Part shown: piece after piece, positions 9,600 through 19,023 of the stretch
Position numbering within the stretch: position 1 is the stretch's first letter
Layout: the number at the start of each line of letters is the position of its first letter
Assembly (NCBI GenBank): GCA_016713535.1
Contig: JADJOY010000020.1
Coordinates: 186,001 to 250,000 of the forward strand
DNA length: 64,000 nucleotides
Origin: JADJOY01 sp016713535 [NCBI: Deltaproteobacteria bacterium]
GTDB taxonomy: Bacteria; JADJOY01
Direction: 5' to 3'
Translations under genes and position numbers: made by a program
The notes under the pieces: generated by a model
What the model was told of the DNA's origin: nothing
What the model saw: only the letters and a program-made list of their open reading frames with translations
Databases searched by the model: none

Positions 9600-10631
9600 T
9601 CACCACGTCACCACGATCTTGCCCATCGAGCCGCGGTTCTCGAGGAACGTGTGGGCGTCGGCAATCCGGTCGACCGTGAAGCGCCCGCCCACGTGCGGGT
9701 GGATCTCGCCCCGCGCGAGCAGGTCGGCGATCCCGAGCAGGCTGCGCTGGAGCGCCAGTGGGCGCTCGTCGGCGACGCGCAGCATGTTCACCGCCAGGAA
9801 CGACTTGGACGCCATCATCAGCAGCACCGGGTGCGGGAAGCCGAAGGGCGCCAGGAACTTGAGGCTGCGCAGGAGCTGGAGGCTGCCGGCCTCGTGCTCG
9901 GCCGCGCCGAACGCCACCACCCGACCGCCCGCTCGCACCAGCTTCAGCGCCTTGCGGATCGCCGCACCGCCGAGGGAGTCGAACACCACGTCGATCCCTT
10001 CGTCGCCGCGCTTGCGTTCGATCACCTCGGCGAAATCGGTGGTGCGGTAGTTGATCGGCACGTCGACGCCGAGCTTCTTCAGGTACTCGACCTTCTCCTC
10101 GCTCCCGGCGGTGCCGTAGACGACGCAGCCGTGGCGCTTGGCGAGCTGCACGAGCAACGTGCCGACCCCGCCGGCCGCCGCCTGCACGAGCACGTGATCC
10201 CCGGCGTGGAGCCGCACCATCTCCTCGGCGCAGAACCACGCGGTGACGCCCTGGGTCGGCAGCGCCACGGCGATCCCCACGTCGAGGTCGTCTGCGATCG
10301 GCACCACCGCGCGCGCGTCCGTGAGCGCATGGGTCGTGTAACCGCCGAACCGCGTGAGCGCGGCGACACGTGTCCCCGGCTTCGGCCCCTCGACTCCGGC
10401 TCCGAGCGCCTCCACCCGGCCGACCACCTCGTAGCCGAGCACGCACGGGATCGGAGGCGCGTCCTGATAGAGACCCTTGCGCGCCATCACGTCCGCGAAG
10501 TTGAGGCCGAACGCCTCGACGGCGACGCGAAGCTGGCCAGGGCCTGGCTCGGGCTTGGCGCCTCCTTCGCGGAGCTCGAACGCCTGCGCCGCCGCACCGT
10601 GCTTGACCAGGTAGACCGATTTGACCGTCAT
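9600..10631 (-). CDS. quinone oxidoreductase-like MDR-family NAD(P)H oxidoreductase
   Basis: 343-residue medium-chain dehydrogenase/reductase. The N-terminal GroES-like domain includes GLNFADVMARKGLY, typical of VAT-1/QOR proteins that lack catalytic zinc. The cofactor domain has AAAGGVGTLLVQLAK (AxxGGVG) near residue 155. The zinc-binding GHE and structural four-Cys motifs are absent. It is not crotonyl-CoA carboxylase/reductase, which is about 90 residues longer. Divergent from the GNAT gene at 10744. Confidence 0.88.
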   Translation of the reverse strand: MTVKSVYLVKHGAAAQAFELREGGAKPEPGPGQLRVAVEAFGLNFADVMARKGLYQDAPPIPCVLGYEVVGRVEALGAGVEGPKPGTRVAALTRFGGYTTHALTDARAVVPIADDLDVGIAVALPTQGVTAWFCAEEMVRLHAGDHVLVQAAAGGVGTLLVQLAKRHGCVVYGTAGSEEKVEYLKKLGVDVPINYRTTDFAEVIERKRGDEGIDVVFDSLGGAAIRKALKLVRAGGRVVAFGAAEHEAGSLQLLRSLKFLAPFGFPHPVLLMMASKSFLAVNMLRVADERPLALQRSLLGIADLLARGEIHPHVGGRFTVDRIADAHTFLENRGSMGKIVVTW

Positions 10632-10743
10632 GAGCCCCTCGCCGCAGATCGAATCGGCGCAGAATAGCGGCTCGCTCGGCAGGTGGCTCGACGGCGGACC
10701 CGGGGGGTCGGACGCGCCGGGTCGGCGCTATGCTCGCGGCGCC

Positions 10744-11250
10744 ATGGTCGGCGGCGCCACGAACCCTCGCTTTCGACTGCGACCGATCGAGCCCCGCGAC
10801 GAGGCCCGGGTCGCGGACGTGATCCGCACCGTGATGCCCGAGTTCGGGGCCGGTGGCCCGGGCTTCGCGATCCACGACGCCGAGGTCGACGCCATGGCCC
10901 GGGCGTACGACCGGCCCGGCGCTGGATACTGGGTGGTCGAGCTCGCGCGCGGCGCGGTGGTGGGTGGCGCGGGCGTGGCGCCGCTCGACGGCGGCCCGTC
11001 CGACACCTGCGAGCTGCGCAAGATGTACGTGCTCCGCGAAGGGCGCGGGCTGGGCGCTGGCCGCGCCCTGCTCGAGCGCTGCCTCCAGGAGGCACGCCGC
11101 CTCGGCTACCGGCGCTGCTACCTGGAGACCCTCACCGGCATGGACGCGGCCCAGCACCTCTACGCAGAGGCCGGATTCACCCGGGTCCCCGCGCCCATGG
11201 GATGTACGGGGCACGCAGGCTGCGACCGCTGGTTCGTGCGCGAGCTCTGA
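10744..11250 (+). CDS. GNAT-family N-acetyltransferase
   Basis: 168 residues with the GNAT fold: FRLRPIEPRDEARV at the start, a central beta strand ELRKMYVLREGRGLGAGRALL that includes the acetyl-CoA pyrophosphate loop (RxxGxG/A, here RGLGAG), and the C-terminal YLETLTGMDAAQHLYAEAGF typical of the family. Starts at ATG 10744 just after a GGC-rich leader. Acceptor unknown. Followed 65 bases downstream by the fatty acid hydroxylase gene on the same strand. Confidence 0.88.
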   Translation: MVGGATNPRFRLRPIEPRDEARVADVIRTVMPEFGAGGPGFAIHDAEVDAMARAYDRPGAGYWVVELARGAVVGGAGVAPLDGGPSDTCELRKMYVLREGRGLGAGRALLERCLQEARRLGYRRCYLETLTGMDAAQHLYAEAGFTRVPAPMGCTGHAGCDRWFVREL

Positions 11251-11315
11251 CTCCCGCGCCGCGAAGCACTCCACGGCGGTTGTCGGTGCCCTGTCGCGAT
11301 GAGAGATTCACGGAG

Positions 11316-12344
11316 ATGCTCGATTCGATCGCTTCCACGCGCGGCACCTCGGCTCCCGCCGAGGACGGCTCGACCGACTTCGACCTCTCCGGCCTGCTCG
11401 TCGTAGCGTCGGTCCTCGGCCTCGCCACCACGTTCGTGTTCTGGGCGGCGCTCGTGCCGCTGCTGCCGACCGCCTGGCAGAGCGCTCTCGACGCGCTCGA
11501 GATCCGTCGCCTGCCTTGGGTGGCGCTCAACCCGCTCGGCTACCTCGGCTTCGCCGTCGCGTTCGCCCTCGAGTGGTGGATCCCCGCCGATCCGCGCCAG
11601 CGCATCGCGTCGCGGGGCTTGCTGCAGGACCTCGGTTGGGCGGCGCTCAACGCGCTGTGGAAGATCGTGTTCCTGACCGCCTACGTGGTGGCGCTGCGCG
11701 CGTTCATCCGCGCCCACCTCTCCTTCCTCATGATCGAGAGCGCCGCGAGCTGGCCACCGGCGGTGCGGTTCGCGGTGGCGGTGCTGATCGACGACTTCGT
11801 CGGCTGGGGGAACCACTGGCTGCGCCACAAGGTGCCGGCGTTGTGGGCGCTGCACGCCGTCCATCACTCGCAGCGCGAGCTCAACTTGCTCTCCGACCTC
11901 CGCAACCACCCGTTCGAGCAGGTGATCAAAGAGACGGTCCACCTCACCGTGTTCGTCCTGTTCGGGGCGCCGTTGACCCTCAGCGTGGCGTACCCGCTGG
12001 TGCGCAGCTCGTTCACGCGCTTCTATCACGCCAACGTGCGCACCAACCTGGGCTGGCTGCGCTACGTGCTGGTCACGCCGCAGAGCCACCGCGTCCACCA
12101 CTCGGTGCTCCCCGAGCACCGCGACACCAACTTCGCGACGACGTTCTCGATCTGGGACCGGCTGTTCGGGACCGTGTGCCGCGACGTCGACGTGTACCCG
12201 CCCACCGGCGTGGACGACCCGCGCTTCCCGCACGAGCAGGACCAGCCGGCACGCGAGCTTCCGCACAGCTTCGTGGCGCAGCTCGTCTACCCGTTCGTGG
12301 TCTGGGCCGGCCTGCTGCGCCAGCGGCGCCCGGCTCCCCGCTGA
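11316..12344 (+). CDS. sterol desaturase / fatty acid hydroxylase-family membrane protein
   Basis: 342-residue integral membrane di-iron oxygenase. The ATG at 11316 follows ACGGAG. Several hydrophobic segments flank the histidine boxes of the FAH superfamily: HWLRH, HAVHHS, and the C-terminal HRVHH, with an extra His in NHPFEQ and FYHANVR. These ligate a di-iron centre that hydroxylates or desaturates lipid carbon chains. Substrate could be a sterol, hopanoid, carotenoid or fatty acyl chain and cannot be told apart here. Sixteen bases separate it from the next gene. Confidence 0.9.
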   Translation: MLDSIASTRGTSAPAEDGSTDFDLSGLLVVASVLGLATTFVFWAALVPLLPTAWQSALDALEIRRLPWVALNPLGYLGFAVAFALEWWIPADPRQRIASRGLLQDLGWAALNALWKIVFLTAYVVALRAFIRAHLSFLMIESAASWPPAVRFAVAVLIDDFVGWGNHWLRHKVPALWALHAVHHSQRELNLLSDLRNHPFEQVIKETVHLTVFVLFGAPLTLSVAYPLVRSSFTRFYHANVRTNLGWLRYVLVTPQSHRVHHSVLPEHRDTNFATTFSIWDRLFGTVCRDVDVYPPTGVDDPRFPHEQDQPARELPHSFVAQLVYPFVVWAGLLRQRRPAPR

Positions 12345-12360
12345 GCGATCGACCTCGGAC

Positions 12361-12897
12361 ATGCCACCGCGAGTGACGCTCGGCGCTCCGGTTCCGCGCT
12401 GGCGTGCGGTTCTGTTCGGGGTGCTCGTGGTGGTGGCGGGGACGATGCTGACGGCTCTCGGCGCCTTCGCGGCGGGCGGCACCACGGTGCGCTGCGCGCG
12501 CGACGACGCGAGCGTGGTCACCTGCGAGGCCCGGTCCACCCGCTGGCTCGGCCGCTCGGAGCTGAGTCACGACCCGATCGGCGGCGTGCGCGGCGTATCG
12601 ACTCGGGTCACGGAGCGCAGCGAGCGCGACCCGGACTCGCGCAACGCCGCGAACACCACGAGGACGCGCACCGCCTGGTACCTGGTGCTCGAACGGACGC
12701 ACGCCGCGCCGTGGGAGGTCGGCGGAACCCGCGAGCAGGTCGAGGAGGCCGCCGCTCGGCTCCGAGAGCTCGTCGACGACCCGGCGCGCCGGGGCGCCAC
12801 GGCAAGCGTTCACGACTGGGGTTTCGCGTGGGCGGCGATGGCGATGGGCGCACTCGTGACGATGCTCGGCGTCCGGATCCTGGTCCGCGCTCGCTGA
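12361..12897 (+). CDS. hypothetical membrane protein, two transmembrane segments
   Basis: 178 residues, not recognised. A transmembrane helix near residues 16-40 (LFGVLVVVAGTMLTALGAF) and another near the C-terminus (FAWAAMAMGALVTMLGV) bracket a polar domain with two Cys (VRCARD, VTCEA) and a variable Arg/Thr-rich middle. The layout resembles proteins with a small PH-like domain between membrane anchors, but this is only a shape argument. Closely follows the fatty acid hydroxylase and is likely co-transcribed. Confidence 0.65.
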   Translation: MPPRVTLGAPVPRWRAVLFGVLVVVAGTMLTALGAFAAGGTTVRCARDDASVVTCEARSTRWLGRSELSHDPIGGVRGVSTRVTERSERDPDSRNAANTTRTRTAWYLVLERTHAAPWEVGGTREQVEEAAARLRELVDDPARRGATASVHDWGFAWAAMAMGALVTMLGVRILVRAR

Positions 12898-12900
12898 CCG

Positions 12901-13012
12901 GGCGCCGGCGCGCCGGAGGCGCGCCCTCCACACCGGTCGAACCGGGATCCGCGCTCTCGCGAGATCCCACGCTGCGTCGTTTCGCCGGGCACGCGAGGCG
13001 TGCCCCTCCCGG
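12901..13012. repeat. two palindromic intergenic modules (CCGG...CCCTCC family)
   Basis: First module around 12904-12930: CGCGCC / GGCGCG stem followed by CCTCCACACCGG. Second at 12983-13010: TCGCCGG, arms GCACGC and GCGTGC, then CCCTCC. Both share flanks with elements at 51, 56, 57 and 60 kb but have different stem arms. They fill most of the gap between convergent genes. Confidence 0.7.
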
Positions 13013-13038
13013 GGCGCGCAGGTCGCGGAGGACCGCGC

Positions 13039-14643
13039 TCAGGGCCCGAGCCGCTTCGCGAGCTGGTCGAGATAGAGCGACTGCGGCGTGAGGCTCGCGC
13101 CGGTGTTCTGGCCCTCGACGAAGTCCTGCGGAGCGGTGCCCGCGGCGTTGCCGAGCGCGAGCGAGGTATTCACCACCACACCCTGGGTGCCGATCACGTA
13201 TCCCCAGCCGTATTGCATCGACTCCACGAGCCCGCTGCCGGACGCGTTCCAGAACACGTTCTGGGTGCTGGTGATCCCCGCGCCGGTGCTCTCGAGCCCG
13301 CGATTCTCCGCCTTCCACCCGTCGTCGAGGACCGACGAGTCGATCAGGTTCGCGGTCGCCAGCGAGTGGTGGAACTCCGAGTAGCACGGTGTGTAGATGT
13401 TGAGGTCGGGGCTGAGCCCGCACTTGCTGCCGCTCGAGCGCACCCGCAGCCACACGCAGCCGGTCGTGCCGAAGCCCCAGTTCTGGATGAAGTTGTGGCG
13501 GCCGTCGCGAGCGATCGCGTCGCGGGTCAGGACCTCGTTCGACATCGAGATCTCGAACAGGTAGCCGCTGCCGCCGTCACCGCGGTTCTGCGCCTTCTCG
13601 AGGGTGGTGTCGGTGACCGTGACGCGCTTCGACTCGAGGACGTCGAGCCCGCCGTTCTGGAGGTGGTAGCCCCCCGCGGGCGGATAGGGGCTCGCGAAGC
13701 TCGCCACGTGGCGGACCCACGCGTCCTTCACGTCCTCGAGGAGGAGCACGTGATTGCGCACCTCGGTCCACGCGTCGGCCCACGTCACCGCGTTGGAGAG
13801 CGACAGGTTCTCGATCCCGACCTCGGATACCCAGCCGGTCTCACGGCGCACGCTCGCCGCGTCGCGCAGCTTCGCCGGATATCGCAGCGGCACGTCGAGC
13901 GTGAGCTTCCAGGCGCCCGGCACCGCGGTGATCGCCACGATCTCGCGCTTGAAGAACGACTCCCACTGGCCGTTGAAGGCCTGCCAGGTGCCCGTCATGT
14001 TGTGCTCGGCGATGAACTCGGGCGTGATCACCCAGCCGACGCTGACGTCGTCGCCGGCCGCGAGTCCGCTCACGTCGCCGACCAGCACGTCGGTCGAGCC
14101 GAGAGCCCCTTCCGCCACCAGCGCGTGATCGGCGCCGCGGCTGACGGCGCCGTGAATCCAGACGTGGCCGCGGTCGCCCATGCCGGCGAAGCGCGTGAAG
14201 TAGATCTTGCTCGCGCTCTCGCCCGCACCGCGGATCACCACCCGTGACGCGGCCACCTCGAGCGTGCCGTCGCAGCGATAGGTCCCGGCCGGGACCGAGA
14301 CGATGCCGCCGCCCGCGCCCTCGGCGGCGTCGATCGCCTGCTGGATCGCGGCCGTCGAGTCGGTGGTGCCGGTAGGGTCGGCGCCGTAGGCTGCGACCAC
14401 GTCGAACACGGCGCCCGGCGGGGTGATGGGCGGCTCGGACTCGCCGTTGTGATAGCCGGCGTACGAGAAGTCCTGGAGGAAGCGGCCTTGCGCGTCCGCG
14501 TAACCGGGCGTCCAGTTGGTGGGATAGAGGGCACTTCGCCACGGGCTGGGCTCGCACTGCGCCCCCAGCCCGCCGCCGAGGATCACCCCGGCGGTGCAGA
14601 TCGAGGCCACCCACCGCCGTGCCGACACCGGTCGCGCGCTCAC
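13039..14643 (-). CDS. secreted right-handed beta-helix (pectate-lyase-3-like) protein
   Basis: About 534 residues with a Sec signal peptide (SARRWVASICTAGVILGGG, cleavage near GLGA). GTG 14643 is preferred over in-frame GTG 14649 because AGGAGG ends 5 bases before it. After a 60-residue spacer, VVAAYGADPTGTTDSTAAI is the hallmark of the pectate lyase superfamily 3 / GH55-like fold (AxGDGxxDdTxAI), then AGTYRCDGTLEV and long runs of beta-helix coils rich in Asn, Gly and Val. Probable extracellular polysaccharide lyase or glycosidase; substrate unknown. Divergent from the RluA gene. Confidence 0.85.
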   Translation of the reverse strand: MSARPVSARRWVASICTAGVILGGGLGAQCEPSPWRSALYPTNWTPGYADAQGRFLQDFSYAGYHNGESEPPITPPGAVFDVVAAYGADPTGTTDSTAAIQQAIDAAEGAGGGIVSVPAGTYRCDGTLEVAASRVVIRGAGESASKIYFTRFAGMGDRGHVWIHGAVSRGADHALVAEGALGSTDVLVGDVSGLAAGDDVSVGWVITPEFIAEHNMTGTWQAFNGQWESFFKREIVAITAVPGAWKLTLDVPLRYPAKLRDAASVRRETGWVSEVGIENLSLSNAVTWADAWTEVRNHVLLLEDVKDAWVRHVASFASPYPPAGGYHLQNGGLDVLESKRVTVTDTTLEKAQNRGDGGSGYLFEISMSNEVLTRDAIARDGRHNFIQNWGFGTTGCVWLRVRSSGSKCGLSPDLNIYTPCYSEFHHSLATANLIDSSVLDDGWKAENRGLESTGAGITSTQNVFWNASGSGLVESMQYGWGYVIGTQGVVVNTSLALGNAAGTAPQDFVEGQNTGASLTPQSLYLDQLAKRLGP

Positions 14644-14779
14644 ACTCACCTCCTCGGTCGAAGCTAGCCCTCACTGAAGGGCTCAACCCGACAAGTGTCC
14701 CAATCCGCGCGGGTGCGGGTCAAACCGACGGCGGCCGAAGGCGAGCGGCCGACGACCGCGTACGCTATCCCGAGACGCC

Positions 14780-15534
14780 ATGCCCGCTTCACCGAATCCG
14801 CTCGCGCTCCTCCATCTCGACGAGCACGTGGTCGCGATCGACAAGCCGGCGGGCTTGCTGGTCCACCCGACGGGGCTCGCGGCCGGTGAGCGCGACGCGG
14901 CCCTCGGGCGACTGCGCGACCAGCTCGGCGAGCGCGTCCATCCGGTCCACCGCCTCGATCGCGCCACCTCCGGCGTGGTGCTGTTCGCGCGCTCGGCGGC
15001 CGTGGCGCGGGTCCTCGGCGAGCGTTTCGCGGCCAGCGACCTGACCAAGCGCTACCTGGCGCTGGTGCGTGGCTGGCCCGACCCGAGCGGGTTCGTCGAT
15101 CACCCCTCGCGCGCGATCCCGAGCGCGCGGCGCGAGGCCAGCCGCTCCTCGACGCACGCACCGGATGGACTCGGCTGGGGTGCGTCGAGTGGCCGCTCGC
15201 CGTCGACGGCCGCCATCCGACCGCGCGCTACGCGCTCGTGGAGGCGCGTCCCGAGCACGGGCGCCGGCACCAGATTCGCCGCCATCTCCAGCACGCCGCC
15301 CATCCGGTGATCGGCGACACCACCCACGGCAAGGGCGCGCACAACCGCGCGGTGGCGAGCTGGCTGGGCGTCACGCGGCTGTGGCTGCACGCGTGGGAGA
15401 TCGCGCTCGCGCATCCGGTGAGCGGCTCGCCGCTCACGATCCGCGCACCGCTCGGCCCCGACTGGAGCACCCTGTTCGAGCGCGGCCCGTGGAGATGGGA
15501 CGAAGGCGACGGTCTCGGCGCCGTCCACGGCTAG
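14780..15534 (+). CDS. RluA-family pseudouridine synthase (one frameshift)
   Basis: Converts uridine to pseudouridine in rRNA or tRNA. Reads MPASPNPLALLHLDEH, IDKPAGLLVHPT and VHRLDRATSG (the catalytic Asp in HRLDxxTSG) in the first frame, then after the CCCC run at 15103-15106 continues in the next frame as RDPERAARGQPLLDAR, GRRHQIRRHL (RxHQIR) and HPVIGDTTHG, ending at 15534. Adding one C to the run restores a 251-residue protein close to TruC/RluC-type enzymes without an S4 domain. All family motifs survive across the break, so the break is probably a sequencing error. Confidence 0.85.
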
Positions 15535-15578
15535 CCAGCTCGCGCGGCGCCTGGGCGAATTGCGTCTATGCTCGCGCC

Positions 15579-16592
15579 GTGAACTGGAGGCTCTTCTGGG
15601 CGGGGCTCGCGCTCGGCGTAGCGTTTCTCGCGCTCACCGCGCGCCACACCGACCTCCACCAGCAGCTCGCGCTGCTGCGCGCGATCCCGCTCTCGAAGTC
15701 GGGCTGGTTCGTCGCCGGCTGCGCCTTCCACCTCGCACACCTCGCGGGACGCTCGGTGCGCTGGCGGTTCCTGTTCGCGCCGCCGCCGCCCGTGGCGCGG
15801 CTCTTCTCGGCGCTCTCGATCGGCTACCTGTACAACAACCTGGTGCCGCGCTCGGGCGAGCTGGTGCGGATGGTGGTGGTCGGGAAGTGGGTGCCGGCGC
15901 TCGGCTTCGGCGGGATCGGCGTCACGATCGCCGTCGAGCGGCTCCTCGACGTGTTCATGGTGCTCAGCTTGGCACTCACCCTGTTCGCGACCAGCTCGTT
16001 CACCGCCAGCGACGTCGCGGGCTCGACGAGCGTGGTCACGGGGCTGGTGGCGGTCGCGATCACGATCGCCGCCGCCATCGTCGCGGTCGTCCTCTTTCCC
16101 ACCCGCATCCGCGCGCTCACCCGGTGGGTGATCGAACGTTTCCCGGCTCGTGCCCGGGCTCCCCTCGGGCGTTTCGCCGAGGGCATCTTCGCCGCCCTCG
16201 CCGGCCTGCGCGCGCTCGGCGGCACCTCCGGTGCGATCGTGGTGGCGCTCTGCCTCCTCGACTTCTTCTTCGTGAACACGTCCTACCGGATGCTGAGCCG
16301 CGCCTTCGGCGACGACATGATCTCCGTCCTCGACACCGCCTTCATCATGGTCGGCTCGGGGCTCGGGGCGATGGTGCCGAGCGGTCCTGGCAACGTCGGC
16401 ACCATGGTGCTGATCATGACGCTCGCCGCGGAACGCACCTCGATGGCGCCCGCCGCGGCGGCCTACGCGTTCGCGATCTTCCTCACCTATTACCTGGTGC
16501 GGACCGGTGCGGGCCTGGCGTGCCTGGCCCTCGAAACCCGACGCGAGCGCGCGGCGACACCACCCCCGGCGACGACGTCCGGCGTGACTTGA
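15579..16592 (+). CDS. lysylphosphatidylglycerol synthase TM-region / flippase-like membrane protein
   Basis: 337 residues starting at GTG 15579. Polytopic (about 7-8 transmembrane segments) with the PF03706-type signatures: SIGYLYNNLVPRSGELVR (N(x)lvPxRxGEl), GVTIAVERLLDVF (ERlxDv) and SGPGNVGTMV (PG.iG..). Only the membrane module is present; the aminoacyl-transferase domain of MprF is absent, as in the AglD/flippase-like group. Probably moves or modifies a lipid-linked substrate in the cytoplasmic membrane. The gene starts 45 bases after the RluA stop. Confidence 0.88.
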   Translation: MNWRLFWAGLALGVAFLALTARHTDLHQQLALLRAIPLSKSGWFVAGCAFHLAHLAGRSVRWRFLFAPPPPVARLFSALSIGYLYNNLVPRSGELVRMVVVGKWVPALGFGGIGVTIAVERLLDVFMVLSLALTLFATSSFTASDVAGSTSVVTGLVAVAITIAAAIVAVVLFPTRIRALTRWVIERFPARARAPLGRFAEGIFAALAGLRALGGTSGAIVVALCLLDFFFVNTSYRMLSRAFGDDMISVLDTAFIMVGSGLGAMVPSGPGNVGTMVLIMTLAAERTSMAPAAAAYAFAIFLTYYLVRTGAGLACLALETRRERAATPPPATTSGVT

Positions 16593-16711
16593 AGGGCGGA
16601 GGAGGCGAACGGTATCTTGGCCGTTGCTGTAACGCGATGCGCCATTTCGAGTCCCCGGCTGCTCCCGATCGGAAACCCTCGGGCCCGCCGGCCGGACCAC
16701 GAAGGAGCCCC

Positions 16712-17131
16712 ATGTTCAAGAAGGTCGACCACATCGGCGTGGCCGTGTCCGGGCTCGAGGAAGCGATCGACTTCTACACCAAGATGCTGGGCAAGCCGCC
16801 CGAGCACATCGAGGAAGTGGCCGACCAGAAGGTCCGCGCCGCCTTCTTCGCGGTCGGCGAGACCAACCTCGAGCTGCTTTTCCCCACCTCGCCGGAGAGC
16901 CCGATCGCCAAGCACCTCGAGAAGCGCGGCCCCGGCATCCACCACATCTGCCTGGAAGTCCGTGACATCGACGCGCGCCTCGCCGAGCTCAAGGCCAAGG
17001 GGGTCAAGCTCGTGGACGAGGTGCCGCGCCTGGGTGCGCACGGCAAGCGAATTGCGTTCGTGCATCCCAAGTCGACCGGCGGAGTGCTCGTGGAGCTCTC
17101 GGAACCGGTCGGCGACGCCTCGCATTCCTGA
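16712..17131 (+). CDS. mce: methylmalonyl-CoA / ethylmalonyl-CoA epimerase
   Basis: 139-residue vicinal-oxygen-chelate protein with a good GAAGGAG site before ATG 16712. Interconverts (2R)- and (2S)-methylmalonyl-CoA, and in the ethylmalonyl-CoA pathway also ethylmalonyl-CoA. The two beta-alpha-beta modules provide the metal ligands: H7 in VDHIGVAV, Gln/Glu-region NLELLFP, H in GIHHICLEV and Glu in LVELSEP near the C-terminus. Family members are about 135-150 residues. Directly upstream of three ethylmalonyl-CoA pathway genes on the same strand, which supports the role. Confidence 0.93.
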   Translation: MFKKVDHIGVAVSGLEEAIDFYTKMLGKPPEHIEEVADQKVRAAFFAVGETNLELLFPTSPESPIAKHLEKRGPGIHHICLEVRDIDARLAELKAKGVKLVDEVPRLGAHGKRIAFVHPKSTGGVLVELSEPVGDASHS

Positions 17132-17323
17132 GGCGGCCGCGCCGCCACGGGCGGCGCGACGAACAAAGCGAGCAGTCGGCTGACCGCCCGCGCCCCACGC
17201 GCGCGGGGAAAGCGGCACCAGCCCAGGGCCGGAGGGCCTCGTTCGGCACTCCGGCCGCAGAGGCCCGACCCCGACGCAACCCTCGAGATCCGTCGACCAA
17301 CGCCCACCGACCCGGGAGGACCC

Positions 17324-18985
17324 GTGACTCAACCGACCGCGCTTCTGGAACACGCCGACCGTGCCATCGCCGCCGCGCGTGCCCTCGCCGAGGGCGCCGC
17401 TCGACACCTCGCGCAGATCTCCAGCCCGGGGGGCAAGCTCTCGGTGGATGCCCTCGACGTCCACCAGATCGCCGCGTACGACCTCGCGTACATCTTCGCC
17501 GAGCTCGGCGCGGCCGAAGAGACGGTGCGCGACTCGCGCGCCAAGGGCACCGAGCTCGAGACGCGTCTCGCGGCGCTCTTCCTCGCCGAGGCGCTCCACT
17601 CGATCCGCGGCCGGGTACAGGCGCGGCCGGCCGAGTTCGGGGTCACCGCGGACCCGTTGGCGACCCAGGAAGTGCAGGCCTACCTCACCACCAACCTCGC
17701 CCCGGAGCGCTACGCCGAGATCGGCAACCTGCTTCGTGAGCTCCCCGGCGGCGCCGACCCGGCGCACGACAGCGACCACCAGGCGATCGCCGACACCTTC
17801 CGCAAGTTCGCCCGCGAGCAGGTGGCCCCGCTCGCCGAGAAGATCCACCGCCACGACCTGCTGGTGCCGAAGGAGATCGTCGACGGCCTCGCCGAGCTCG
17901 GCTGCTTCGGGCTCTCGATCCCCGAGACCTACGGCGGCTTCCAGAGCGACACCGACCCCGACAACATGGGCATGGTGATCGTGACGGAAGAGCTCTCGCG
18001 CGGCAGCCTCGCCGCCGCCGGCAGCCTCATCACCCGCCCCGAGATCCTCGCCAAGGCGCTGCTCAAGGGCGGCACCGAGGAGCAGAAGCAGACCTGGCTG
18101 CCCAAGCTCGCCACCGCGGAGGCCATGAACGCGGTGGCCGTGACCGAGCCCGACTTCGGCTCGGACGTGGCCGGGATCGTGGTCACCGCCACCAAGACCG
18201 ACGGCGGCTGGCACCTCAACGGCGTCAAGACCTGGTGCACCTTCGCGGGCTACGCCGACATCCTCATGGTGCTCGCTCGCACCGACCCCGACCCCAAGAA
18301 GAAGCACAAGGGCCTCTCGCTCTTCATCGCCGAGAAGCCGCGTTTCGAGGGCCACGCCTTCGAGCACACCCAGGAGGGGGGCGGCAAGGTGCAGGGGCGC
18401 GCCATCCCGACGATCGGGTATCGCGGCATGCACTCCTACGAGGTGGTGTTCGAGAGCTACTTCGTGCCCGACGCCAACTTGATCGGCGGCGAGGCCGGCC
18501 TCGGCAAGGGCTTCTACCTGCAGATGGAGGGCTTCGCCGGCGGACGCCTCCAGACCGCGGCGCGCGCGCTGGGCGTGATGCAGGCGGCTCTCGAGGACGG
18601 TCTGCGCTACGCCAAGGACCGCAAGGTCTTCGGCAAGCCGATCTACGACTACCCGCTCACCCAGTGGAAGCTCGCGCGCATGGCGGCGGCGCTCCACGCC
18701 GTGCGGCGCGCCACCTACCGCTCGGCCAAGCTGGTCGAGGAGGGCAAGGGCGCGGTCGACTGCGCCCTGGTCAAGCTCTACGCGTGTCGCACCGCCGAGT
18801 GGGTGACGCGCGAGGCGATGCAGATCCACGGCGGCATGGGCTACGCCGAGGAGTTCGCGGTGTCTCGTTACTTCGTGGACGCGCGGGTGCTCTCGATCTT
18901 CGAGGGCGCCGAGGAAGTGCTGGCGCTTCGGGTGGTGGCCCGGAGCGTCGTCGAGGAAGCGGGCGGCGGCGCCGCCGCGGCCTGA
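17324..18985 (+). CDS. mcd: methylsuccinyl-CoA dehydrogenase (acyl-CoA dehydrogenase with N-terminal extension)
   Basis: Oxidises methylsuccinyl-CoA to mesaconyl-C1-CoA, FAD-dependent. GTG 17324 follows GGGAGGA. The 553-residue length is unusual for acyl-CoA dehydrogenases (about 380) and matches Mcd of the ethylmalonyl-CoA pathway, which carries an N-terminal helical extension of roughly 150 residues (here up to [13 protein letters not shown]). The core shows [59 protein letters not shown] and [12 protein letters not shown]. Neighbours are the epimerase, mesaconyl-CoA hydratase and ethylmalonyl-CoA mutase, which is the strongest argument for this substrate. A general acyl-CoA dehydrogenase is the alternative. 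Confidence 0.88.
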   Translation: MTQPTALLEHADRAIAAARALAEGAARHLAQISSPGGKLSVDALDVHQIAAYDLAYIFAELGAAEETVRDSRAKGTELETRLAALFLAEALHSIRGRVQARPAEFGVTADPLATQEVQAYLTTNLAPERYAEIGNLLRELPGGADPAHDSDHQAIADTFRKFAREQVAPLAEKIHRHDLLVPKEIVDGLAELGCFGLSIPETYGGFQSDTDPDNMGMVIVTEELSRGSLAAAGSLITRPEILAKALLKGGTEEQKQTWLPKLATAEAMNAVAVTEPDFGSDVAGIVVTATKTDGGWHLNGVKTWCTFAGYADILMVLARTDPDPKKKHKGLSLFIAEKPRFEGHAFEHTQEGGGKVQGRAIPTIGYRGMHSYEVVFESYFVPDANLIGGEAGLGKGFYLQMEGFAGGRLQTAARALGVMQAALEDGLRYAKDRKVFGKPIYDYPLTQWKLARMAAALHAVRRATYRSAKLVEEGKGAVDCALVKLYACRTAEWVTREAMQIHGGMGYAEEFAVSRYFVDARVLSIFEGAEEVLALRVVARSVVEEAGGGAAAA

Positions 18986-19023
18986 CGCGAGCGCCGTTCA
19001 ACACCAGCCGAGGAGCCATCGTC

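Noticed and set aside
9600-10631. Crotonyl-CoA carboxylase/reductase (missing partner of the pathway cluster)
   Set aside because: The protein is only 343 residues and carries VAT-1/quinone-oxidoreductase features. Ccr is about 430 residues.
16490-18829. Long minus-strand open frame of about 780 codons
   Set aside because: Exactly antisense to the epimerase and methylsuccinyl-CoA dehydrogenase, whose motifs are unmistakable on the other strand.
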